Positions 26,478 to 34,565 of a stretch of 51,137 nucleotides of DNA are shown piece after piece (position 1 is the first letter of the stretch; every line of letters begins with the position of its first letter). Below the pieces are notes generated by a model. It was not told where the DNA came from, did not search any database, and saw only the letters and a list, made by a program, of their open reading frames with translations. Made by a program: the position numbers and the translations under genes. The stretch comes from Hyphomicrobiaceae bacterium (lineage in GTDB: Bacteria > Pseudomonadota > Alphaproteobacteria > Rhizobiales > Hyphomicrobiaceae): the NCBI GenBank assembly GCA_024281145.1, contig JAMXLN010000370.1, forward strand, positions 1 through 51,137, given 5' to 3'.

Positions 26478-27362
26478 TTACTCGGCGGCTGCAGCTTCCC
26501 CCCACAAAGAGTTGGCACCCCGTTCGCGCGTTTGCGATTCAGCGAGGCGGGCAAGCAGCTCATCGGCAAGGTCGCGCAGTACGCGTCCCAATCTCCCCGG
26601 ATATTTGGCGGCATAGGATCGGCGCCGGGTCGAAAAATATGCCGCCGTCTGCAGCGCCGTGGTGCGCGGGATGGCGTGCTTGAAGCAGCGACTCTTGACG
26701 TTCTGGCGCAGCCAGCGTGTGAACTGTTCGTCCTCAGGCGCGTGGGGATCCTTCATGCTGATGACGACCCCGAGGTTCTGTGCAAATCCCATGTCGGCGT
26801 CGCGCTCGCCGAACTGGTGCAGGAATTGCAGTCCACGGGTCGAGAGATAGTCGGGCTTGGCCGGCGACAAGCAGAAATCCGCCTCGCGTAACCAGCACTC
26901 TGTAAGCACCGATAGTCCCGGCGCGCTGTCGATAAAGATCAGGTCGTACGCCGCCGCCACGTCGGTGAGAAACGCGCGGATGTGATGGCGCAGATGGGCC
27001 TCTTGATAGCCCTTGGAGACCTCCCGCTCGAAGAGCGTCAGGTGACCTCCGCCGATCAACAGATCGATGCTGCGCGCATCGTCGACGTCGGAAACGCCAC
27101 TCACGGCGAACGCGCGCCAATCGACGGACGCCCCCCGCAGCACCTTGGCGATCAGGTAATCGACGAACGTCCGGTTCTGCTCCTGTATCGTCGCCAGCCA
27201 GGTCCCTGGCAGCAGCATGGTGCTGAGGCTCGCGTGGGCATCGGAATCGATGACCAGCACCTTTAGGTCGTGATGGACGGAGATAGTCTCCGCCATGGCA
27301 AGGACGAAGGTGGTCTTACCCACGCCCCCCTTGGCATTCATTACAGTGATGCTGTTGCCCAT
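26478..27362 (-). CDS. orphan ParA-family ATPase
   Basis: From ATG 27362 the 294-residue product begins GNSITVMNAKGGVGKTT, the deviant Walker A of ParA/MinD ATPases, with the A' motif VLVIDSDAHASLS and Walker B LIFIDSAPGLS. The middle and end (SPAKPDYLSTRGLQFLHQF, PRTTALQTAAYFSTRRRSYAAKYPG) are typical of single ParA proteins. These position plasmids, chromosome regions or protein clusters. No parB-like gene or parS-like repeats lie nearby, so this may be a cargo-positioning ParA. The track start at 27560 adds a membrane-like leader that is probably not translated. It diverges from a two-helix membrane protein. Confidence 0.87.
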   Translation of the reverse strand: MGNSITVMNAKGGVGKTTFVLAMAETISVHHDLKVLVIDSDAHASLSTMLLPGTWLATIQEQNRTFVDYLIAKVLRGASVDWRAFAVSGVSDVDDARSIDLLIGGGHLTLFEREVSKGYQEAHLRHHIRAFLTDVAAAYDLIFIDSAPGLSVLTECWLREADFCLSPAKPDYLSTRGLQFLHQFGERDADMGFAQNLGVVISMKDPHAPEDEQFTRWLRQNVKSRCFKHAIPRTTALQTAAYFSTRRRSYAAKYPGRLGRVLRDLADELLARLAESQTRERGANSLWGEAAAAE

Positions 27363-27686
27363 AGGGTGTTGCAACCCCCAATAGCCGAAGCAACGCCCGC
27401 ACCACCCATAGACAATGGCGCAACCAAGGAGAATTTGTGGCGCCCAGCCGAGACCTGCCTTGATCGCCAATATTCGCACGTATCTGCCACCGCGAAGCCG
27501 GCCTCGCTTCGTGGTGGTGTGGCGCGGGCGTCGGAAGTGTACTTCCAACCCCGCGCGCACGAATCAGCTAGTTTGCGCCCACACATCGCCTTGGGTTGCA
27601 CGTGCGAGGGTGCCGCAGCTGTGGAGAACCGCGGCGTCGGGGTCGACACAATCTGAGGCACAACAACAACAACTGAGGGGTGTCCC
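27363..27686. other. divergent intergenic region
   Basis: 324 bases between the ParA gene and the small membrane protein, presumably with both promoters. A repeated CAACAACAACAA stretch lies just before the ribosome site of the latter. Nothing else recognised. Confidence 0.4.
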
Positions 27687-27929
27687 ATGCCGCCAGTCCT
27701 GCGCAAGCTTGTCGAAGTCGCCATCGTCATCGGCCTGACCGCCGCGGTGGCCTTCCTGATCATCTTCGCCAACAGCTTCCTGACGGCGCGCGGGGGCACT
27801 GCCCACGGCTTCAACACCTGGTATGCCTTCATCATGCGGCCCGATATTCTGGGCACCATGATTTTGACCGCACTCGTCACCATCGGCTATAGCATGTGGC
27901 AGCAGGGCGGCGGGCGCCCGCGCGGGTGA
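27687..27929 (+). CDS. small two-helix membrane protein
   Basis: An 80-residue protein with two membrane helices (VEVAIVIGLTAAVAFLIIFA and DILGTMILTALVTIGYSMW) separated by a short loop. GAGGGG lies about 6 bases before the ATG and an intrinsic-terminator-like hairpin follows the gene, so it looks like a single-gene transcript. No family recognised; function unknown. Confidence 0.72.
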   Translation: MPPVLRKLVEVAIVIGLTAAVAFLIIFANSFLTARGGTAHGFNTWYAFIMRPDILGTMILTALVTIGYSMWQQGGGRPRG

Positions 27930-27953
27930 GGATACCGACACGCGATCCAATCA

Positions 27954-27992
27954 CTGAAGCGCGCGCCTTCGGCGTGCGCTTCAGCGTGTTTT
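27954..27992 (+). terminator. intrinsic-terminator-like hairpin
   Basis: CTGAAGCGCGCGC pairs with GCGTGCGCTTCAG (13 bp with one G-U) around a CTTCG loop, followed by CGTGTTTTG. The T-run is short but the stem is strong. It lies 25 bases after the small membrane protein gene. Confidence 0.7.
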
Positions 27993-28476
27993 GAGCGCGC
28001 GCTCGCGCCAAGGCACGGGCGCGACGTCGCTTGGGCCGAGTCCGTTCGCGGGTTTCTCCAGGGGTCGGCGCGGTTGGCCCTTGCGCTCGCACCACGAGCC
28101 CTCCAGCAACGTCCCCCAATTGCGCGGCATCCGGTGATCGCGCCCACGCCTGGGCGGGGCGCGCCAGTCGGCACGACAAGCTGCAGGCCGAGGGCACCCC
28201 CGTTAGGAGAGCAGACACCGCGCGCCACGCCAGCGCCAGCGGAAGTTCCAGTGCACGGATGGGCTCGGGCGAAACCCCATAGGGCCTTGGTCTCGCCGGG
28301 ATAGGTGCCGGCCGGCCACAGCGGTGGTTCTGCGCGTGGGCGTTTTGCCCCACGCCCACGTGCCCCCTTGGCCTTAGCGCTCAGCTCACAACTTTGCCCC
28401 ATCGCCAGGGTTGACCGCTAGGACAACCAACCTTGCCTAGGTGCGAAACTCGCAAGCAGGGCAAGGGCGGGCAGCT
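27993..28476. other. GC-rich intergenic region, no gene recognised
   Basis: About 480 bases. An 8-bp inverted repeat (CGTGGGCG/CGCCCACG, 28335-28360) is the only clear structure. Minus-strand ORFs 27877..28359 and 27887..28402 cross it and the terminator, with arginine/proline/alanine-rich products that do not look like real proteins. Confidence 0.4.
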
Positions 28477-28731
28477 TCAGTTGAGCTCAGTCAACCTCGC
28501 CGGGTCAGGCTTGCGGCCAGTGACGCGCTCCAGCGCAATGGCAGAGAGTACCTTCGATGCCAGGGTTTTTTTGCTGGGATCTGGATCGACCTCATTCGCC
28601 TGAGCTGGCGGCGCGAAGCCGGTTGATATCGGCGGGTTGTTGGCACAGCCGGCCAGCAATCCGGCCAAACCGACAAGCACACAACGCAAGATCGCAAAAC
28701 GCAGGTTCATGAGCACTGCGCGCAGCACCAT
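28477..28731 (-). CDS. small predicted lipoprotein
   Basis: The 84-residue product has a signal peptide with lipobox (RCVLVGLAGLLAGC) and a short tail containing KKTLASKVLSAIALERVTGRKPDPARL. ATG 28731 has GAGGGGG about 7 bases upstream; ATG 28710 is the alternative and gives 77 residues. The track start at 28866 is too early. The 'KVLSAIALERVTGRK' end looks like a conserved motif but I cannot name the family. Confidence 0.6.
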   Translation of the reverse strand: MVLRAVLMNLRFAILRCVLVGLAGLLAGCANNPPISTGFAPPAQANEVDPDPSKKTLASKVLSAIALERVTGRKPDPARLTELN

Positions 28732-29276
28732 GCCCCAGCCCCCTCGGTTTCCCCCGGTGATGGCCGCAACCCCTTGGCCATGGCCAAACCTTACCCACCC
28801 GAAGGTCGCTGGCAAGCGCAAAAAGCACATGCCGGCATTTGCCCACCGCGGCGGGGCTCCACGCACAAGCCCAAGGCCCGAGGAAAAAATGCCGCACGCT
28901 CCCCAGCCATCATCCTGGCCTATCAGCGCAACAATATTCCTCGCGCGGCTACGTTAATATTCCTCGCGCGGCTGCGTTGGAAAAATCGGCTACCATTGCA
29001 AGAGCACCGAGCCCATGTGCGAGCGGGGCGCAGCTGGCGTCCGCTGCAAGACTACGAGAATGGCGTCGATGGTTTCGCCCGCCACCGAACGTGTGGTCAA
29101 TCGCGCTCCTTGACACCTGGCTCGCTCCTCGCCGCATGGAGGCGAGCGCCCTCGGTGGCTCGCAAGCGATCTTGGATGCCTATCCCGCAGGCTCCTCCTT
29201 CCGCCGTTTCCCTGCAGGAAATCGATGCCGCAATTGCGCTTGCAGTCTCGTGCGCACCGTCCCATCACACGCCCAC
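28732..29276. other. intergenic region with a tandem duplication
   Basis: 545 bases between two minus-strand genes. It holds the 23-bp tandem repeat at 28933-28978. The plus-strand ORFs 28774..29715 and 28839..29726 cross it and run antisense to the next gene; they look like shadows. Confidence 0.4.
28933..28978. repeat. 23-bp tandem repeat, two copies
   Basis: AATATTCCTCGCGCGGCTACGTT is followed directly by the same sequence with one change (A to G at position 19). AT-rich AATATT ends each junction. It looks like a recent tandem duplication. Confidence 0.85.
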
Positions 29277-29813
29277 TCAGCAGCGCGTGAAGAGCGAGAC
29301 CACGCATTCCCATGTCTTCTTGGTCGCCTGCTTGACGCTCTCGCCCGCCTTCTTCACCTGCTCGACGGTTTTGTCGTTGGCCTGCTTGGCGAGATCCACC
29401 ATCGTCTGGGGCGGGGCATCCGGCGCCGGCGCGGCAGGAGCTGCAGCGGGCTTGGCGGGTGCGGCGGGAGCCTCGCGCGAGGTAGACACCTCCGGTTGCG
29501 ACAAAGGCTCCAATGCGGTCCAGGGAATGCGCTTCACAGCACCATCGCAGTCGAACACGGTGCCGCGCTTCACACTGCAGGTGGCATGCCCACCCTCCTT
29601 CGCCATGGCCGTGACGCACAGCATTTGCAGCGACTGCCCACCGCGCGGCTGCGCCCCGTCGACGACACAGCGATATGTTCCGGGGGGATCGCTGCAGGCG
29701 ACGCAAAATTCCTGACCTTCGGCTGAACCGGTCACCAATGCCAGCAGGAGGGCGAGGCCCGGACCGAACCGGCAACCGCTGCACCCCAACGCCGTTTCCA
29801 ACACCAGCTTCAT
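29277..29813 (-). CDS. cysteine-rich exported protein
   Basis: A 178-residue product with an N-terminal signal sequence (GPGLALLLALVTGSAEGQ), then a cysteine-rich domain (FCVACSDPPGTYRC, LQMLCVTAMAKEGGHATC, GTVFDCDG), an alanine/proline-rich linker and a C-terminal helix ending WECVVSLFTRC. The even spacing of cysteines suggests disulfides in the periplasm. GGAG lies 5 bases before the ATG. I do not recognise the family. Confidence 0.72.
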   Translation of the reverse strand: MKLVLETALGCSGCRFGPGLALLLALVTGSAEGQEFCVACSDPPGTYRCVVDGAQPRGGQSLQMLCVTAMAKEGGHATCSVKRGTVFDCDGAVKRIPWTALEPLSQPEVSTSREAPAAPAKPAAAPAAPAPDAPPQTMVDLAKQANDKTVEQVKKAGESVKQATKKTWECVVSLFTRC

Positions 29814-29871
29814 CTAGCTCCGGCTGCTCCCCGAATGCGACATTTCCGCGATCTTACGGCCCGCACCGCGC

Positions 29872-30489
29872 TCAGGGCGTGCCGTTCCGGCCGTGCGCGC
29901 GATAGCCCGGTCGCTCCGTCAACCGATCGTAATAGGCCGAGACGGCCTTGAACTCGGGCTTGTCAAAGCGGATGGCAAACCAGCGATTTACGACGAGGCC
30001 AACGGGAATGTCGCCGATACTGAAGGCCGTACCCATCACGTAGGGACCGCCAGCCGCCAGCTGCTGCTCGAGCACGCGCATCTGGGCCGACCAGTCCTTG
30101 ATCCCGCCGGCGACCATGTTGGCAAAGGCCGGGTTCTTGACGACGAGGCCGTGAAACACGGGGCGCATGCCGTTGGCGAAGTCGGTCGAGGCCCAATCCA
30201 TCCAGGCTTCGGTCCCCGCTCGTGCCTGCAGATCTGTCGGGTAAAGGTCGGCGCGGCCATGCTTGGCAGCCAAATAGCGCACGATGGTGTTGCTCTCGCG
30301 GAGCCTGAACGCGCCATCGTCGATCACAGGCACCACGCCCACGGGATTAATCTTTCGGAAGATTGGATCGTCCGTCGGCCGATAACCCCGTCCCCAGTCC
30401 TCGCGCTCGTACTTTTCGCCCACCTCCTCGAGCATCCACAGTACCTTGCGTACGTTGATGGAGTTGGCGCGCCCGTAGACCTTGAGCAT
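29872..30489 (-). CDS. glutathione S-transferase family protein
   Basis: The 205-residue product has the thioredoxin-like N-terminal domain (MLKVYGRANSINVRKVLWML, NPVGVVPVIDDG, LRESNTIVRYLA) with the glutathione-binding ES pair, then an all-helical C-terminal domain containing AFSIGDIPVGLVVNRW. This is the common bacterial GST layout. The substrate is unknown. GGAGA lies before the ATG. It stands alone, 58 bases upstream of the cysteine-rich protein gene on the same strand. Confidence 0.88.
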   Translation of the reverse strand: MLKVYGRANSINVRKVLWMLEEVGEKYEREDWGRGYRPTDDPIFRKINPVGVVPVIDDGAFRLRESNTIVRYLAAKHGRADLYPTDLQARAGTEAWMDWASTDFANGMRPVFHGLVVKNPAFANMVAGGIKDWSAQMRVLEQQLAAGGPYVMGTAFSIGDIPVGLVVNRWFAIRFDKPEFKAVSAYYDRLTERPGYRAHGRNGTP

Positions 30490-30743
30490 GACACGTCTCC
30501 GCCGATGTTTGCCGCCATCCTATAAAGAAACTAGCAAACGCGTGAGATGGAAAACATGACCGCGGCCACCGGCTTGATCGGCGCTTCGGTTGGCGTTGGC
30601 CACTGCGCCGTGCCAACTCCCGTTAGAGTTGATTGCTTGGGAAGGGCCGCTTGCGGGAGCGGGGCTGAGCCTTTTGATGCTTTGCGGTTGATCGCAGATG
30701 AGGATAGGGCCGGCCATCCGACGCGGGCCAGCGTTGTGCACGT

Positions 30744-31475
30744 TCATAGCCCCAGATAAAACTTCTTGATCAGATCGTTGTTGTTGAGCTCTTCCGCAGA
30801 GCGGCCTTCGACGGCGATCCTGCCGTGCACGATCACGTAGCCGCGGTCGGCGATGCGGACGGCCTGGGTGAAATTCTGCTCCGCCATCAATACGGTGAGC
30901 TGGAGTTTTTCCTTGAGCTCTTTGATCGCATCGATGGTGCGGCTGACCAGCAGCGGCGCCAGACCCACGGAAGGCTCGTCGACCAGCAGGATCTTCGGCG
31001 CCAACATCAGCGCGCGCCCCAGCGCCAGCATCTGTTGCTCGCCGCCGCTCATGCTCCCGGCGAGCTGGCCGCGCCGCTCAGCCAAACGCGGGAAGGTCGC
31101 AAAGCACCCCTCCAAATTCCGCCGCAATTCGGCGCGCGCTGCTCGTCGGAAGGCGCCGAGCAGCAAGTTCTCCTCCACAGTCAGCTTGGGAAAAAGCCGG
31201 CGCCCCTCCGGGACCAATGCAATGCCGAGATCCACGATCTGCTCGGTGCTAAGCTGCGTTAGGTCATGAGACCGGCCTTCGATCTGGGCGAGGATGCGTC
31301 CGGCAGCCGGCCGCACCAGCCCCATGATGCACTTCATGAGCGTGCTCTTGCCGTTGCCGTTGGTGCCAAGCAGGACAACGGTCTCCCCCGCACCGACGGC
31401 GACCGAAACGTCCTCGATCACGCGCACGGCCCCATAGCCGGCATGGATACCCTCAAGCAGGAGACTACTGGCCAA
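30744..31475 (-). CDS. livF: branched-chain amino acid-type ABC transporter ATPase LivF
   Basis: The 243-residue protein is the second ATPase of a LivFGHM-type importer. It has Walker A LLGTNGNGKST, the LivF-type 'LVPEGRRLFPKLTVEENLLLG', signature SMSGGEQQMLALGRALM and Walker B ILLVDEPSVGLAP. Translation starts at TTG 31475, overlapping the end of livG by 11 bases with GAGGG about 6 bases upstream. Last gene of the livHMGF operon. The cargo may be amino acids, amides, urea or aromatic acids; it cannot be told without the binding protein. Confidence 0.92.
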   Translation of the reverse strand: MASSLLLEGIHAGYGAVRVIEDVSVAVGAGETVVLLGTNGNGKSTLMKCIMGLVRPAAGRILAQIEGRSHDLTQLSTEQIVDLGIALVPEGRRLFPKLTVEENLLLGAFRRAARAELRRNLEGCFATFPRLAERRGQLAGSMSGGEQQMLALGRALMLAPKILLVDEPSVGLAPLLVSRTIDAIKELKEKLQLTVLMAEQNFTQAVRIADRGYVIVHGRIAVEGRSAEELNNNDLIKKFYLGL

Positions 31476-32202
31476 GGTAGGCCCTCACCACGTCGGGGTT
31501 GTTGACGACGTCCTCGGGCCTGCCATCGGCAACTTTACGGCCAGAGACCAAAACAGCCAACCGCTGCGAGAAGCGCATGACCGCCCGCATGATGTGCTCG
31601 ATCATGATGATGGTGATGCCCTGCGCGTTGAGACGCATGAGAAGGGCGATGATGTCCTCAATCTCGGAATGCGAAAGCCCGGCCATGGCTTCATCGGCAA
31701 TCAACAATTTCGGCTCTGCCGCCATTGCGCGGGCAAGCTCCAGCTTGCGCATTTCCACCTGAGTGAGATCACTTGGGCGGCGCCGGGCCTTGCCGTCGAG
31801 CCCGACCTGCCGCAATAGATCGAGGCAGCGCTCATCGAGCTCGGCGGGAGAGCTGATCAGCAAAGAGCGTCGCCTGACGGTATAGAGCAGCGGGACGCGC
31901 AGATTGTCGGCCACGGTGAGGCTGGTGAAAGGTCGTGGCAGCTGAAAGCTGCGCGCGAGCCCCATGTGAGTGCGCCGATGGGCCGGCAGACCATCGAGAA
32001 CCTCGCCCGCGAACCGCACCGTACCCGTTTCATTGTGGAGCGTGCCGCACACACAGTTGACAAGGGTGCTCTTACCGGATCCGTTCGGGCCGATGAGCCC
32101 GAGGCGCTCGCCGGGTGTCACGTCAAGGTCGATCCCCTCGAGTGCCACGAAGCCGCCGAAGCGCTTGGCAAGCCCCCTAACTTCGAGCAGCGGTGCGGTC
32201 AC
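31465..32202 (-). CDS. livG: branched-chain amino acid-type ABC transporter ATPase LivG
   Basis: The 245-residue protein has Walker A LIGPNGSGKST, the family's GLARSFQLPRPFTSLTVADNL, Walker B KLLIADEAMAGLS and IIMIEHIMRAVM. The track starts it at TTG 32226; GTG 32202 is better because GGAGGAA lies just upstream and the GTGA overlaps the livM stop. Its ABC signature region reads DLTQVEMRKLELARAMA, where the usual LSxGQ is replaced by LTQVE, a variation common in LivG-type proteins. Confidence 0.92.
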   Translation of the reverse strand: MTAPLLEVRGLAKRFGGFVALEGIDLDVTPGERLGLIGPNGSGKSTLVNCVCGTLHNETGTVRFAGEVLDGLPAHRRTHMGLARSFQLPRPFTSLTVADNLRVPLLYTVRRRSLLISSPAELDERCLDLLRQVGLDGKARRRPSDLTQVEMRKLELARAMAAEPKLLIADEAMAGLSHSEIEDIIALLMRLNAQGITIIMIEHIMRAVMRFSQRLAVLVSGRKVADGRPEDVVNNPDVVRAYLGQ

Positions 32203-33212
32203 GGCTTCCTCCGCGCGTGCTGCCAATCGAAGATGAGGCCCATGATGCCGTTGGGCGCGATGACGACGAACACGACGAGCAGCACACCTACGAGCAGGAG
32301 ATTGACCGCGGAGGAGATGGTCACAGTGGCGATTTGCTGCATGGAGCCCAACAGGATTGCGCCGATGAGGGGGCCTGCCCAGCTGGTCGTGCCACCGATC
32401 ATCGGCATGGCGATCGAATTGACCGCATACTGCAGGCCAAACGTACCCGCAGGCTCCACGTAACCGATATAGTAGGGGTAAGGCGCACCGGCCATGCCCA
32501 TTAAGGCGCCGGAGATGGCCGTGGCAATGAGCTTCAGTCGCAGCGTCGGAACTCCGGCCGCCTCTGCCGCCATCTCGTCATCGCGGATGGTGGCAAAGCC
32601 ATAACCCAGACGCGAGCGCTCGATCAGGCGCGCAACCGATAGCGCAACGGCCGCGAGCAGCAGCATGATCGCAAACAGGTACTGGACATAACCGAGTTTG
32701 AAGCCGACCATGGGAAGGCTCTCCTCCCGGATGATGTAGGCGCCGCGCGAGCCTCCGACGAACTCCCAATTGATGACGAGCGTCTGCAGCACGACGGCCA
32801 TCGCCAACGTGGCGATCGCGAAGAACACCCCGCGCAGCCGCAATGTGAGATAGCCCATACCGAGACCGATCACGCCCGCTACGGCACCACTCAGAATGAC
32901 AAGCGCGGGAACCGAGAGCGGGAAAAGCGGCTGCAGCAGTTCGCCTAGCGTGCCCGACAGGTAGCGGCCCGAGTTGGCTCCGATCTTGTGCAGGGCCACG
33001 GTGGTATAGGTGCCGATGGCGAAGAATGCAGCCGTGCCGAAGTTCACATAGCCGCAGTACCCGCCAAGGATATTCCAGGCGGTTGCGAGCACGATGAACT
33101 GAAGCACGACGTACCCGGCGAAGAACAGGTAATCGCTCCGGATGGCGAGAGCGAGAGCAAACACGCCGGCGCCAGCGGCCACCATGAGCAATGAGAATTT
33201 CCACGGCCGCAT
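32199..33212 (-). CDS. livM: branched-chain amino acid-type ABC transporter permease LivM
   Basis: A 337-residue permease with about ten membrane helices. It has the family's ATAWNILGGYCGYVNFGTAAFFAIG near the N-terminus and the cytoplasmic coupling segment GYGFATIRDDEMAAEAAGVP. It follows livH by 3 bases and overlaps livG by 4 (GTGA), so the operon is tightly packed. It should form the heterodimeric channel with LivH. Confidence 0.93.
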   Translation of the reverse strand: MRPWKFSLLMVAAGAGVFALALAIRSDYLFFAGYVVLQFIVLATAWNILGGYCGYVNFGTAAFFAIGTYTTVALHKIGANSGRYLSGTLGELLQPLFPLSVPALVILSGAVAGVIGLGMGYLTLRLRGVFFAIATLAMAVVLQTLVINWEFVGGSRGAYIIREESLPMVGFKLGYVQYLFAIMLLLAAVALSVARLIERSRLGYGFATIRDDEMAAEAAGVPTLRLKLIATAISGALMGMAGAPYPYYIGYVEPAGTFGLQYAVNSIAMPMIGGTTSWAGPLIGAILLGSMQQIATVTISSAVNLLLVGVLLVVFVVIAPNGIMGLIFDWQHARRKP

Positions 33213-33215
33213 GGA

Positions 33216-34091
33216 TTAGCGCCCCAAGATGCCGGCGGGCCGTACCGCCAGCGTGGCAAGCAGGAAACCAAAGGACACCGCCGGCGCCCACGATGGCCCG
33301 TAGAACGTAGCCGTGAAGCTTTCCACGACACCCAGCAGCATGGCGGCAATGACCGCGCCGGGTAGGCTGCCCATGCCGCCCAGCACGCAGATCGCGAATG
33401 CGCGACCGATGTACTCGCGCCCAACCGATGGCTCGACCGGCTGGATGATGATCAAAAAGGCACCTGCCAGCGCCGCCGTGGCTATGGAGACACCGAACGC
33501 CACCCGCTTGATGCGGGTCGGATTGGCAGCCAGCAGTTGCAGCGCCAGCTGATCTTGCGCCACCGCCTGGATGGCGCGGCCGATGAAGCTCTTCATCAGG
33601 AATAGTTGCAGGCCCAGGACCATCAGCAGCGACACCACGCATGGCACCAGCATGCGCAGCGGCAAATCGACGAAGCCGATGTGCCATGTCGGCCCGATGT
33701 AACGCGCCTCCACGTAACGGTAGTCGACCCCGAAGGCCAGGATCAGACCCACCTCCGTGATGAACAGCAAGCCGAAGAAGAAGGCGAGCCCGCGCAAGGC
33801 CTCCTGCCCGCGCCTCTCGAAAGCGGCGTAGTAAACGAGGTAGATGCCCATGCCTAGGAAATAGAACACCGGCAGCATGACGATGGCGGTTACCACCGGA
33901 TCGGCCCCCGTTGTCGAGTTGATGATGTAGACAATGTAGGAGCCAAGAATGATGAAGCCTGGATGGGCGATGTTGACGATGTCGAGCATGCCGAACGAAA
34001 TCGATATGCCGGCCGTCACGGAGGCGTAGAACCCGCCAATCAGGAGGCCAGCCACGACGGCGTTGATCAGAAGGTCCACAGGAATATCCAT
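33216..34091 (-). CDS. livH: branched-chain amino acid-type ABC transporter permease LivH
   Basis: From ATG 34091 the product is 291 residues with about eight membrane helices. Family features are GGFYASVTAGISISFGMLDIVNIAHPGFIILG and the coupling helix segment GRAIQAVAQDQLALQLLAANP. The track start at 34148 adds 19 unlikely residues; GAGGGATCACT directly precedes the chosen ATG. It is the first gene of the operon. No periplasmic binding-protein gene lies upstream or downstream. Confidence 0.92.
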   Translation of the reverse strand: MDIPVDLLINAVVAGLLIGGFYASVTAGISISFGMLDIVNIAHPGFIILGSYIVYIINSTTGADPVVTAIVMLPVFYFLGMGIYLVYYAAFERRGQEALRGLAFFFGLLFITEVGLILAFGVDYRYVEARYIGPTWHIGFVDLPLRMLVPCVVSLLMVLGLQLFLMKSFIGRAIQAVAQDQLALQLLAANPTRIKRVAFGVSIATAALAGAFLIIIQPVEPSVGREYIGRAFAICVLGGMGSLPGAVIAAMLLGVVESFTATFYGPSWAPAVSFGFLLATLAVRPAGILGR

Positions 34092-34565
34092 AGTGATCCC
34101 TCTTGCCCAGCATTGCGAGATCGCGCGTGCCCGGGGACGGCCTGCCATGGCCCGTTCCCATGGCGACCCGGCGCGGAAAATCGCTCAAGCAAGGGGCTCC
34201 TCCCGAAAATGAGCCGCTCTAGTGGCACGCGGCTGGCGGGCCATTTAGCAGCAACGCTTGGTGCTTGGCTATCCCGCAGCGAGGTGGCTCCGTCAGCGGA
34301 TTGTTGGTCGTGCTTTTTTAGCCGCCGCGGTTGGCCCATGAGCCGGCTCGAGCGCTCGCCGATGGCGCTCCCGGAACGCGCATTCGCGATGTCAGGTCGA
34401 TGCCCTAGGTGGTGGCGGGCAGGGAAGGCGTGGAACGTGCACAGGCCGCGTTCTACGCCGATCCCACCGCCTGCTGGCCGAAACCGCGCTCCTCCACTCC
34501 CGCGAACCGGCAGGTTAATCGCCTTGCCGAGCCTGCGATTGCCGCAGCGAAGCGTCCCCCAGCAG
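34092..34565. other. intergenic region upstream of livH
   Basis: 474 bases between the end of the EF-G-like gene and livH, all on the minus strand. It must contain the liv promoter. I find no binding-protein gene, remnant of one, or clear operator. Confidence 0.4.

Noticed and set aside
27877-28402. Minus-strand ORFs in the GC-rich gap
   Set aside because: Very rich in arginine, proline and alanine, cross a terminator hairpin and have no start site or family likeness.
28774-29726. Two overlapping plus-strand ORFs of about 300 residues
   Set aside because: They run antisense to a gene with signal peptide and ribosome site and include the tandem repeat; no protein-like pattern.
32578-34188. 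536-residue minus-strand ORF over livM and livH
   Set aside because: Out-of-frame shadow of two permease genes; arginine/histidine-rich with no membrane helices.
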